The notes under the pieces were generated by a model. It worked only from the letters and a program-made list of their open reading frames with translations, had not been told where the DNA came from and searched no databases. The position numbers and the translations under genes were made by a program. A stretch of DNA of 64,000 nucleotides, from contig JAWODZ010000126.1 in assembly GCA_046483025.1 (NCBI GenBank), forward strand, positions 1-64,000, given 5' to 3'. The stretch is from CAYUAG01 sp046483025. Its GTDB lineage: Bacteria; Zhuqueibacterota; QNDG01; CAYUAG01. The stretch's first letter is position 1; each line of letters starts with the position of its first letter. This document shows positions 35,119 through 43,913 of this stretch, piece by piece.

Positions 35119-37259
35119 AGCAAAAAATAAATGCTACTGAAGGAATGCTCTATTATATTGTAGAAAAGATACGGCCGAAACTGGCTGAAAAGATAAAAAA
35201 GACCAATGAGCTGGAAACCATGATTATTGGATTGGGGGGACAGGGTACTAAACATGCAGGATTGATGAAAGAATTTGGAACAAATGTAACTGCAGGGGTT
35301 GCTCCGGGAAAGGGGGGAAGAAGGGTACATGAAACTATTCCGGTCTATAATACAATTCAAGAGACTTTGGAAAACCACCCGAATATTGTAGCAGCCAGTA
35401 TCTGGAGACATTATTCTACTGCAAAAAATTCTGCTGTTGAAGCTATTGAAGCAGGGATACCGCTGATTGTTTTAATTTCTGAGTTTATTCCTCTGAAAGA
35501 TGTACGAGATATTCTCATTACAGCCAGAAAACATAATACTCTCTTAATCGGCGGCAATACTCCGGGTTTGATATTTCCTCCGGAAAGGATTAAAATCGGA
35601 ATGCTTCCTGATGTTTTTCAGCCCCAGGTGAAAAAATCCGGTCAGTTGGGATCAAAAGGGGTTACCATTATTTCCAGAAGCGGAGCAATTCTGTATCATA
35701 TGTCGGATGCAATGTCCAGTGTGGGGATAGCCCAGAATGCAGTTATCGGAGTGGGAGGAGATGGAGCTATTGGTTCAACTTTTAAAGATTTGGTACCTCT
35801 GGCCATGGAATATAAGAATACAGATGCAGTGGTGGTGGCAGGTGAGATCGGAGGATGTCAGGAAGAAGTTCTGGCCCGGGATATGAAAGAGAATCCGGAG
35901 AAATATCCCAAACCCTTAATAGCTTTAATTTCCGGGGCCCATGCTCCGGAAGGAAAAACCATGGGACATGCAGGTGCAATAGTAACTCCGGGAGGAGAAA
36001 CCGGAACTTTCGCTTCCAAAAAGAAAGCTTTAGAAGAAGCGGGTGTGATAGTTGTTAACAGTCAATATGATTTAATTACAGCTGTTCAGAAAGCACTTCA
36101 GGATAAACAATATTTCGATCCGAAAGAATATTATAAAAAAATGAAAGAAAAATGGGAGGCACCTCCTCCTGAGCCCAGCTGGGGAACTATGATCACAGAG
36201 GTTAAGCCTAATAATTTGATAATCAGAGGATACGGACTACAGGATATTATAGAAAGTACTTCTCTTCTTTCTGCTGCTAGCTTAATTCTTCAAGGCGAGA
36301 TTTTAGATGAACGATACGGCAGAGCGTTGAACAAACTTGCCTGTGATGCTGCCAAAAAGAGAGCACCTGAAATCCCTCATAATCCGGATGAAGATATCTC
36401 CAAGAGTTTACAGAAGTATTTATTAAACGATGAAGAGCTGGTAAGTTTTGAGCCTCAGGGTGAAAACAGACCGGTTGAAAAATCCATCTATTGTCTGGGA
36501 CGTTTTTGCTCCTATTTAGCTGATTCCCTGGGTAATCAAAAAGTCTTGATGGAAAAAAGTGATAGAGAGAATTTTTCTGATTTGATTTATAACGCCTTAA
36601 CCGGGGAATCGCAAAATATAGAAAAATCAAAAATGATAGAAGCAATGATAACGGCCTGCATTGATCATGGTGTAACTCCACCTTCTGCTCAGGCTACACT
36701 TATTGCTGCTTCAGTGAGGGCAGATTATGAAGTTGCAGTTGCGCAAGGTGTGGGAGCTATTACTGATGTTCATGGTGGTGCCGGCGAAAAAGCAGCCGAA
36801 TTTTTTATCAAATGTGCCGCCTTGGCTAAAGAGCGGAAAATTTCCCTGAAAGATGCAACCTATACTATGATGCAACAGTTCATTACTTCAGGTATCAGAA
36901 TTGAAGGAATGGGCCACCGCATTCACACCCAGGATCCCAGAAGAGATGTTCTGTGGTCAATAGCAGAGAAAAATAAAATTTCAGGAGACTGTATAAAAAT
37001 ATCAAAGATCGCAAGTGGGGTTTTACAGCAGATAAGGGGGATTAATCTGCCGGTAAATGTGGATGGAGTAATTGGAGCAATTATAGCGGATATGGGACTT
37101 GATCCCAAATGTGCGAAAGCAATTTTTATTTTTGGTCGGGTCTGTGGGCTGTCTGCGCATTATTTTGAAGAAATCATTACACAGTCACCTATGCGCAGAA
37201 TTAATTTTTCTCAAGCTGTATACAAGGGAAGTAAAGAGAGAAAGTTTCCTAAAACCTGA
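35115..37259 (+). CDS. ATP-citrate lyase alpha-like fusion: SucD-type ligase plus citryl-CoA lyase
   Basis: This 714-residue fusion has two halves. Residues about 1-345 are SucD-like: a CoA-binding fold (IIGLGGQGTKHAGLM, GVAPGKGGRRVHETIPVY) and the phosphohistidine loop SGAHAPEGKTMGHAGAIV. Residues about 365-714 are citrate-synthase-like, with the catalytic set visible as His in DHGVTPPSAQATL, His in DVHGGAGEKA and Asp in GHRIHTQDPR. This layout equals the large subunit of ATP-citrate lyase, which splits citrate to acetyl-CoA and oxaloacetate. At 714 residues it exceeds the usual ~610, and several motifs are divergent. It overlaps the beta-like gene by ATGA. The cluster with aconitases suggests reductive TCA or citrate catabolism. 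Synthetic direction cannot be excluded. Confidence 0.78.
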   Translation: MKQKINATEGMLYYIVEKIRPKLAEKIKKTNELETMIIGLGGQGTKHAGLMKEFGTNVTAGVAPGKGGRRVHETIPVYNTIQETLENHPNIVAASIWRHYSTAKNSAVEAIEAGIPLIVLISEFIPLKDVRDILITARKHNTLLIGGNTPGLIFPPERIKIGMLPDVFQPQVKKSGQLGSKGVTIISRSGAILYHMSDAMSSVGIAQNAVIGVGGDGAIGSTFKDLVPLAMEYKNTDAVVVAGEIGGCQEEVLARDMKENPEKYPKPLIALISGAHAPEGKTMGHAGAIVTPGGETGTFASKKKALEEAGVIVVNSQYDLITAVQKALQDKQYFDPKEYYKKMKEKWEAPPPEPSWGTMITEVKPNNLIIRGYGLQDIIESTSLLSAASLILQGEILDERYGRALNKLACDAAKKRAPEIPHNPDEDISKSLQKYLLNDEELVSFEPQGENRPVEKSIYCLGRFCSYLADSLGNQKVLMEKSDRENFSDLIYNALTGESQNIEKSKMIEAMITACIDHGVTPPSAQATLIAASVRADYEVAVAQGVGAITDVHGGAGEKAAEFFIKCAALAKERKISLKDATYTMMQQFITSGIRIEGMGHRIHTQDPRRDVLWSIAEKNKISGDCIKISKIASGVLQQIRGINLPVNVDGVIGAIIADMGLDPKCAKAIFIFGRVCGLSAHYFEEIITQSPMRRINFSQAVYKGSKERKFPKT

Positions 37260-37346
37260 TATTTTTTATAAAATGCAGAGTTTGCTGAGAAAATGGAGGA
37301 AAATTGAAATAGTTTTAATTACTAATTTTTCTAACAGGAGAGTAAT

Positions 37347-38720
37347 ATGAATAAAAATATTTTCAGAACCTATGATATCCGGGGAATTGCTGATAAAGAT
37401 CTGACAGATGATGTAGTAGAAATGATCGGAAAAGCATATGGTACCTACATGATCAGGAAAAAGAAAAAAACTATTACCGTGGGAAGAGATATCCGGTTGT
37501 CTTCGGAACGAATAAAAAATGCTTTAGTTCGGGGAGTTCTTTCTACTGGAGTAAATGTTATTGATGTGGGAGTGGTACCTACTCCGGTTGTTTATTTTTC
37601 AATTGTTCATTATGCAACAGATGGGAGTGTAATGATAACCGGTAGTCATAATCCTATAGAATATAATGGTCTTAAAATGAACAATGGGCTGTATTCAATT
37701 TACGGAGATGAGGTTATAAAAATAAGAGAACTTATTGAGAAACAAGATTTTGAATCAGGGGATGGCTCCATTGAGAATCGGGAAATAGTATCTCATTATA
37801 AACAGATGCTCAGGGAGAGAATAAACATAAATAAACCTTTTAAAATAGTTATTGATGCCGGAAATGGAACTGCTGGACCTATTGCTCCGGATATGTTTGA
37901 GGAGTTTGGATGTACAGTAACACGACTTTATTGTGACCCTGATGGTACCTTTCCCAACCATCTTCCTGATCCAACTGTGATGAAATATATTGAGAAGCTG
38001 CGTACAACAGTAGTGGAGGAACATGCTGATATTGGGATCGGATATGACGGAGATTCAGATAGAATGGGGATTGTAGATGATAGGGGAAAGGTTATCTATG
38101 CTGATAAGTTACTGGCAGTTTTAGCCAGAGAAGTATTGAAGAAGAACCCAGGATCAAAAATAATTTTTGATGTAAAATGCTCTCAGTTGGTTCCTGAAGA
38201 GATTGAGAGAATGGGTGGAATACCCCTGATGTGGAAAACAGGTCATTCCATAATCAAAGAAAAGATGAGAAATGAGCAAGCTCCACTTGCAGGAGAGATG
38301 TCCGGGCATATATTTTTTAAAGATGGGTATTTCGGGTATGATGATGGTATTTTTTCTTCCTTCCGTTTACTGCAGTATTTATCCAAGCAAAAACAGACTC
38401 TAGGAGAAATTGTTGATCAGTTACCACAGTTTTATTCCACCCCTGAAATAAGAATTGCCTGTCCGGATGATAAGAAATTCAAAATTGTGGAAAAACTGAA
38501 AGAGGATTTTAAAAAAGAACATGAGGTTATTGATGTTGACGGGGCCCGAGTATTATTTGGGGACGGTTGGGGATTGGTCAGAGTTTCCAATACCCAGCCA
38601 CTTCTAGTACTTCGTTTTGAAGCTAAAACAGAGAAGCGTTTAAAAGAAATGATAGCGTTGTTTAAGGAAAGACTCATTAAATTTCCTTCTGTTGCGGTTG
38701 AAGAAATGGATAACATTTAA
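37347..38720 (+). CDS. Phosphomannomutase/phosphoglucomutase
   Basis: This alpha-D-phosphohexomutase of 457 residues interconverts hexose 6- and 1-phosphates for polysaccharide or glucan precursors. The N-terminus FRTYDIRGIADKDL, the catalytic phosphoserine Ser100 in TGSHNPIEYNGLKM, the metal loop GYDGDSDRMGIVDD, the sugar-binding GEMSGHIFF and the phosphate-binding VRVSNTQPLLVLRFEA are all present. The GEMSGH loop is typical of PMM/PGM of the AlgC/ManB type. An AGGAG site precedes the ATG. It follows the citrate-cleaving genes by 87 bp; no nearby nucleotide-sugar genes are seen. Confidence 0.93.
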   Translation: MNKNIFRTYDIRGIADKDLTDDVVEMIGKAYGTYMIRKKKKTITVGRDIRLSSERIKNALVRGVLSTGVNVIDVGVVPTPVVYFSIVHYATDGSVMITGSHNPIEYNGLKMNNGLYSIYGDEVIKIRELIEKQDFESGDGSIENREIVSHYKQMLRERININKPFKIVIDAGNGTAGPIAPDMFEEFGCTVTRLYCDPDGTFPNHLPDPTVMKYIEKLRTTVVEEHADIGIGYDGDSDRMGIVDDRGKVIYADKLLAVLAREVLKKNPGSKIIFDVKCSQLVPEEIERMGGIPLMWKTGHSIIKEKMRNEQAPLAGEMSGHIFFKDGYFGYDDGIFSSFRLLQYLSKQKQTLGEIVDQLPQFYSTPEIRIACPDDKKFKIVEKLKEDFKKEHEVIDVDGARVLFGDGWGLVRVSNTQPLLVLRFEAKTEKRLKEMIALFKERLIKFPSVAVEEMDNI

Positions 38721-38878
38721 TCTTTTAATGATTTGGCATGATATTAGCCTTTATTTTATTCAATAGAGAATAAGGTAAGCAATGATTATGTATAAGTTTA
38801 TATTATTTATTAATTTATATGGGTTATTAATACCTTTTAGATTTATTGAATTTAAGAAATAGTGGATAATATTCTTTC

Positions 38879-41800
38879 ATGCTTGATAAATATTATATAA
38901 AAATGATTAAAAAAATAATTGCGCTGATATTGTTTTCAATAATTATTATTTGGGCAACTACTCTTTATTCACAGGAAAACTGGGTCTGGTCGGATCCGAT
39001 TGATATATTATCTTATGTAAATACACCAGATTTTGATATTGACAGGAATAATTCACACTTACATATTGTTTCAATGAAAGTGTTTGGGGGAGGGGTTCGC
39101 TATACTGAGGTTGATTCACTCGGTAATATTATTATTGAAGCTTTTCCTGTAGACAACAAAGATCTGGGAGGGATTTATTATGGTGCAAGTATTGCAGTTG
39201 ATCAGGATGGGTATCCACATATTTGTTACAGAAAACATTTAGTTGAACCCTGGTATTATCATCTATACTATACTTATAAAACGGATAGCGGATGGTCAAA
39301 TCATAAGTTAATAGCTGCTAATGTTAAAAGAGGATATCTTGTCAGAATGGATATAGATGGGGAAAATAGAGTACATATTATTCATAGTTCTTTATCTGAT
39401 TCTTCATACGGGAAAGTTACCTATTATCAGATCCGGGATGGTAATGTTATGGGCCAGTTAACCAAAACAATAACTGATCCTTTAAATTCTGAAGATGTTC
39501 TTTTTAAACTGGATAATCGATTTGAACTTGAAGCTTCCTATGATGGTGATATTCATGTGGTGCTTGGCTGCCCTTTTCCAGAATATGGGAAAATTACTTA
39601 TTTTTATTCTCATGATGCCGGAGAGAGTTTTACTAAATGGGGTCACCTTCATTCGACCGATTGTAAAAGAAGGAAGGGTGATCCTGATGTTTTCCTGGAT
39701 CAGGTTGGCAACATTCATTTCAGTTATGGAACAAACCATGATAGATCTTTAGATAATGAACCATCTGTAAGATATTTACGCATGTCAGATGATGATATAC
39801 AGGAACATAATGTTGTTAATACTAAAGGTTCCATAGAAAAATCGGGTGATGATCCATTCTGGGGATTAGGGTCAGTAGCAGCCAGTGATAAAGGTAAGTA
39901 TGTTGTTGCTACTTATTTATCTAAATCTGGCGGAAAACTGTGGGCAAGAATTTCTGAGGATGGTGGTGAAACCTGGGGAACTCGGAAAATGTTATCTGAG
40001 TCATGTGGCGGTTATGAAGGGAGAAACAAACATCTTATAAGAGCCTGCAGAAATCATTTTTATGTAGTTTATCCTGAAAATAATCCCACAAAATTGCGTA
40101 TGAGAATGATCCATTTTGGTGACTATCATCCTGTAGCTTCAGCCGGGGGACCATATTCTGGTAAAGAAGGTGAGTCCATAGAACTTGATATGTCAGCTTC
40201 ATCTGACAGCGGCTGGTATGCAGGTATTTCTGAGTATGCCTGGGATTGGGATCAGGATGGGGAATACGATTTTAAAACCAAACTTTCAAAAACCACCTAT
40301 ACATTTGATGATGATTTTTCAGGAAATGCTGTTTTAAGAGTTACCGATAATTCTGGAAAATTTGATTTTGATACTGCATATTTTACTGTTACTAATGTCC
40401 CTCCTATAGTAGATGCAGGAAGTGATATAGTTTGTGAAGAAGGGGATACTTTACATTTTTCTGCAGTTGTAGAAGATCCGGGAGATGATGTGATTTCATT
40501 TGTTTGGGATTTTGATGATGGCAATTATAGTGACGAACCAAAACCCACCCATATTTATATTGATGACAGCACTTATAATGTTACTGTGAGGGTAGATGAT
40601 GGAGATGGCGGTGTAAGTGAGGATGAAATAGTGTGTCATGTCAATAATTGTGATCCGATAGCTGATGCAGGAGGGCCATATGTTGGGGTGATAAAATCTG
40701 ATATCTTATTAAAGGCAGAGGTGTACGACAAAGGAGCTGGGGATTCAATTATTTATAAAAGATGGGATTTAGATAATGATAATATTTTTGAAACCTCGGG
40801 ATATGAAGCTGTAGTAAATTATGAACAGGCCGGGACTTATATTGTGTGGTTTAAAGCAGGAGATGATGATGGAGGAGTAGGATCAGACAGCGCAGTTGTT
40901 TTAGTTTCATGTGAAGCGCCCTATATATCATCTATACCTAATCAGTCAATTGATGAGGGGGGTACATTCCAGGAAGTAGAACTGGATAATTATGTGTATG
41001 ATCAGGATCATACTGTAGATCAGTTGGAATGGAGTTTTAAAGGAAATGAAGTCTTGGATGTTTCAATTAATGAACGAATATTGTTTGTTTGTGTTCCGGA
41101 TAGTAATTGGTGGGGAGAGGAAAAAATTACTTTAATGGTTAGAGATCCAGTGGATAACAAGGATAGTTGTGAGGTTTTATTTACAGTACACCCGGTAAAT
41201 GATCCTCCCCGATGGATTAGCATAGATAAATTTTCTTTTACTGAAGATGATTCACTTATTATTGGATATCAGGAATTTTATGATCATGTTGAAGATATTG
41301 ATGATGAATTAGAAGATTTACGTTTTGACATTGAAGGTAATGTTAATATACAATGGTACACAGACTATAATAGAGAAATTTTTTGTTTGTTTGCTCCCCC
41401 CGATTGGTATGGTACAGAAGAATTAACGTTTATTGTAATTGATACCTCTGATGCCAGAGATCAAATTCAAAATACAGTATCTGTTTATGATGATAAGTCT
41501 GATCCTCCCTTACCGTTTGATTTAATTCAACCATTATCTTATTCTTTTAAACACTGGCCGGATACCATTAAATTTATATGGCACAGTACCACTGATCCGG
41601 ATTCAGAAAGTTATGTATTTTATAAATGGGAGTTAAGGTCTCAGGGTGGGGGTGTTGTTGTTGATAATAAAACATTTTTAAATGAGGAAGATACAGTTTT
41701 TTACCATCAACCTGATACAACTCTTCCTGCCGGTACCTATCTTTGGAATGTTACGGCGTACGATGAACAAAATTATAGTTTTAAAGCTTATCCTCCCGGA

Positions 41801-42133
41801 TCATTAATATTGGAACGTCCTACTGCTGTTGAGAAGAACAGAGCTTCTGTCCCCAATGACTTCAGACTTTTAGAAAACTATCCCAATCCATTTAATCCTG
41901 AGACAAAAATAAAATATGAATTACCTGTTGCAGGAAATGTAACAATTAAAATTTATAATATGATGGGTCAGCAGGTACGAACCCTGGTAAATGGTTTTGA
42001 AGAAGCTGGATATCATCAGGTTATTTGGGATGGATGTAATGATAAGGCAAATAAGGTGCCCAGCGGGATGTATATATATATCATGCAATGTGGTTCGCAT
42101 GTACGTATGCAGAAAGCATTATTAATGAAGTAG
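38879..42133 (+). CDS. Secreted BNR/PKD-domain protein with type IX-style C-terminal sorting domain
   Basis: The large exported protein (1084 residues) has a signal peptide (IIALILFSIIIIWATTLYSQ). Its N-terminal ~400 residues resemble a sialidase-like beta-propeller, with Asp-box motifs such as SHDAGESFTKW and SEDGGETWGTRK. PKD domains follow at about 417-510, 511-595 and 596-682 (AGGPYSGKEG, WDFDDGNYSDEP, WDLDNDN). Two cadherin/Ig-like repeats come next at about 683-878, then a fibronectin-like stretch. The last ~85 residues start LENYPNPFNPETKIKYELP and contain IYNMMGQQVRTLV, the FlgD-like type IX sorting domain. An ATG at 38903 is an alternative start; neither has a clear ribosome site. 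It is probably cell-surface or secreted, binding glycans or proteins. Confidence 0.85.
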   Translation: MLDKYYIKMIKKIIALILFSIIIIWATTLYSQENWVWSDPIDILSYVNTPDFDIDRNNSHLHIVSMKVFGGGVRYTEVDSLGNIIIEAFPVDNKDLGGIYYGASIAVDQDGYPHICYRKHLVEPWYYHLYYTYKTDSGWSNHKLIAANVKRGYLVRMDIDGENRVHIIHSSLSDSSYGKVTYYQIRDGNVMGQLTKTITDPLNSEDVLFKLDNRFELEASYDGDIHVVLGCPFPEYGKITYFYSHDAGESFTKWGHLHSTDCKRRKGDPDVFLDQVGNIHFSYGTNHDRSLDNEPSVRYLRMSDDDIQEHNVVNTKGSIEKSGDDPFWGLGSVAASDKGKYVVATYLSKSGGKLWARISEDGGETWGTRKMLSESCGGYEGRNKHLIRACRNHFYVVYPENNPTKLRMRMIHFGDYHPVASAGGPYSGKEGESIELDMSASSDSGWYAGISEYAWDWDQDGEYDFKTKLSKTTYTFDDDFSGNAVLRVTDNSGKFDFDTAYFTVTNVPPIVDAGSDIVCEEGDTLHFSAVVEDPGDDVISFVWDFDDGNYSDEPKPTHIYIDDSTYNVTVRVDDGDGGVSEDEIVCHVNNCDPIADAGGPYVGVIKSDILLKAEVYDKGAGDSIIYKRWDLDNDNIFETSGYEAVVNYEQAGTYIVWFKAGDDDGGVGSDSAVVLVSCEAPYISSIPNQSIDEGGTFQEVELDNYVYDQDHTVDQLEWSFKGNEVLDVSINERILFVCVPDSNWWGEEKITLMVRDPVDNKDSCEVLFTVHPVNDPPRWISIDKFSFTEDDSLIIGYQEFYDHVEDIDDELEDLRFDIEGNVNIQWYTDYNREIFCLFAPPDWYGTEELTFIVIDTSDARDQIQNTVSVYDDKSDPPLPFDLIQPLSYSFKHWPDTIKFIWHSTTDPDSESYVFYKWELRSQGGGVVVDNKTFLNEEDTVFYHQPDTTLPAGTYLWNVTAYDEQNYSFKAYPPGSLILERPTAVEKNRASVPNDFRLLENYPNPFNPETKIKYELPVAGNVTIKIYNMMGQQVRTLVNGFEEAGYHQVIWDGCNDKANKVPSGMYIYIMQCGSHVRMQKALLMK

Positions 42134-42185
42134 TAACATACTAATAATCTTATTATAAAATTGGTTTTTAAAAAAGCAAATCCAT

Positions 42186-43700
42186 TTATTTTTGTCTTTC
42201 TTTGACCATCTCGGTTATGGTCCTGAAATCAAGTTTTCCGCTTCCCATTTTGGGTAGTTCAGGAAAAACCATGAATATTTTTGGAATTGCTATCTTAGGT
42301 AATTCTTTACCTAATTTTTTAAGTATTTCTTTTCTGTTAATTTTCTCAGACACAGCAGCAATTAATTGAGCTCCTTTGGTGGGATGCGGGACTTCTACTA
42401 CGCAACAATCAATATGATCCGGAAGTGCGGTATTCAGTATACTTTCCGTATTAACCAGAGAAACCATTTCACCTCCAATTTTCACAAATCGTTTTAGTCT
42501 CCCTTTATGCCAGAGATACCCATCCTCATCCAGCATACCCATATCACCGGTATCATACCATCCGTCTTTGATACGAAGAGAGGTCTCTTCAATATCATCG
42601 AAATAACCTTTCATAACATTGGGGCCTTTAACCAGAATTTTTCCTTCTTTATTTGGCGGTAATTCAGTACCACTTTCAATATCCACTATTTTAACGTTTT
42701 GATCCGGAAAAACTTTTCCAATACTACCGGCTCGGTTATGTTCCAGAGTATTTACTGAAATCACCGGACTTGTTTCAGTGGTTCCATACCCCTCCAGTAA
42801 TAACTTATTATGTTTTTCTTTATACCCTTTTCGGAGTCTGTCCGGAGTTTTATCAGCACCAGCAACTAAAATTCGGAGAGAATCAAAATCTCCGGGTCGT
42901 GATTCTCTTAAATACCCTGCAAAAAAGACCGGAGTGGCAGCGATCATGACTGGTTTTTCTTCTTTTATTATTTTGGGGATAGTTTTGAAATCAAGTGGAT
43001 TGGCATAGGTTATAGCAGTTGAACCTAAGAGAAGCGGAAGCCAGAAATTTACCATATGCCCGAAAACATGAAAGAGAGGGAGAATACAGAGAATACTGTC
43101 TTCAGGGGTTAATTTAAAAATTTCGATTGCAGTCAGTGCATTTGAAGCTAAATTTTTATGGGTTAACTGAACAGCTTTGGGCTCTTTTTCGCTGCCGCTG
43201 GTGAAAAGAATAACAGCATTATAATCTTCAGTCAATTTTGCAGTTGATTTACAGATTTTTTTTACAGATAATTTAGAACGAAATAAAGCTTTTATTTTGT
43301 CAAATTTTGTAATACTCTCCATTATATCTTCGATATATATCATTCCCTCAATTTTTGGACATTTAATTTTTTCCAGAAGAGCCTTGGAGGTAATGATTTT
43401 TTTAAATCCACATTTATCCTGAGCATATACTGCATTTTTTTCCGCACCAGTAGAATAGTTGATCATAACCGGAACTTTTCCAGCCAGGAGTGCACCTAAA
43501 ATTGCCAGAAATGATCCGGCGGAATTGGGGATCATTATTCCCAGGTAGCCCTTTTCGTATTTATTGAATTTTCTTGCCAAAAGAATTGCTGCAATTAAGG
43601 CTTTAGAGTAAGGAACTCTTTTATCAGTAGTACGGTCAATGATTGCTAATTTTTTTCCCATTTTTTTGGCAATTTTTACAAATTCATGATGTAATATCAT
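42186..43700 (-). CDS. AMP-forming acyl-CoA/acyl-ACP synthetase
   Basis: This adenylate-forming enzyme of the ANL superfamily has 504 residues. The P-loop-like A3 motif is ILFTSGSEKEPKAVQLTHKN, the A5 motif GYGTTETSPVIS, the A7 motif GWYDTGDMGMLDEDGYL and the hinge RLKRFVKIGGEMVS, with a C-terminal catalytic Lys in MGSGKLDFRT. It is most like the synthetase half of Aas-type acyl-[ACP] ligases, without a linked acyltransferase. It activates a fatty or other carboxylic acid with ATP. Read on the minus strand, it faces away from the sensor kinase and converges on the PKD gene. GGGGAA precedes the ATG on that strand. Substrate is unknown. Confidence 0.88.
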   Translation of the reverse strand: MILHHEFVKIAKKMGKKLAIIDRTTDKRVPYSKALIAAILLARKFNKYEKGYLGIMIPNSAGSFLAILGALLAGKVPVMINYSTGAEKNAVYAQDKCGFKKIITSKALLEKIKCPKIEGMIYIEDIMESITKFDKIKALFRSKLSVKKICKSTAKLTEDYNAVILFTSGSEKEPKAVQLTHKNLASNALTAIEIFKLTPEDSILCILPLFHVFGHMVNFWLPLLLGSTAITYANPLDFKTIPKIIKEEKPVMIAATPVFFAGYLRESRPGDFDSLRILVAGADKTPDRLRKGYKEKHNKLLLEGYGTTETSPVISVNTLEHNRAGSIGKVFPDQNVKIVDIESGTELPPNKEGKILVKGPNVMKGYFDDIEETSLRIKDGWYDTGDMGMLDEDGYLWHKGRLKRFVKIGGEMVSLVNTESILNTALPDHIDCCVVEVPHPTKGAQLIAAVSEKINRKEILKKLGKELPKIAIPKIFMVFPELPKMGSGKLDFRTITEMVKERQK

Positions 43701-43913
43701 AATATTCCCCTTAATTTTTTATTAAATTAGAATATGATATAATTTTTGTTACTATTTAAACAATTATTAATAACCAAAAACAATACTGAATAATATATAA
43801 AATATTAAATTTTTTTAAAAATTGCAATATTTTTTTATGAATAAATTCTTTGATTAAAAGTAAATATTTATTAATATTAGAGTATTCATTAATCGGAATC
43901 TTTCGAAATTACT

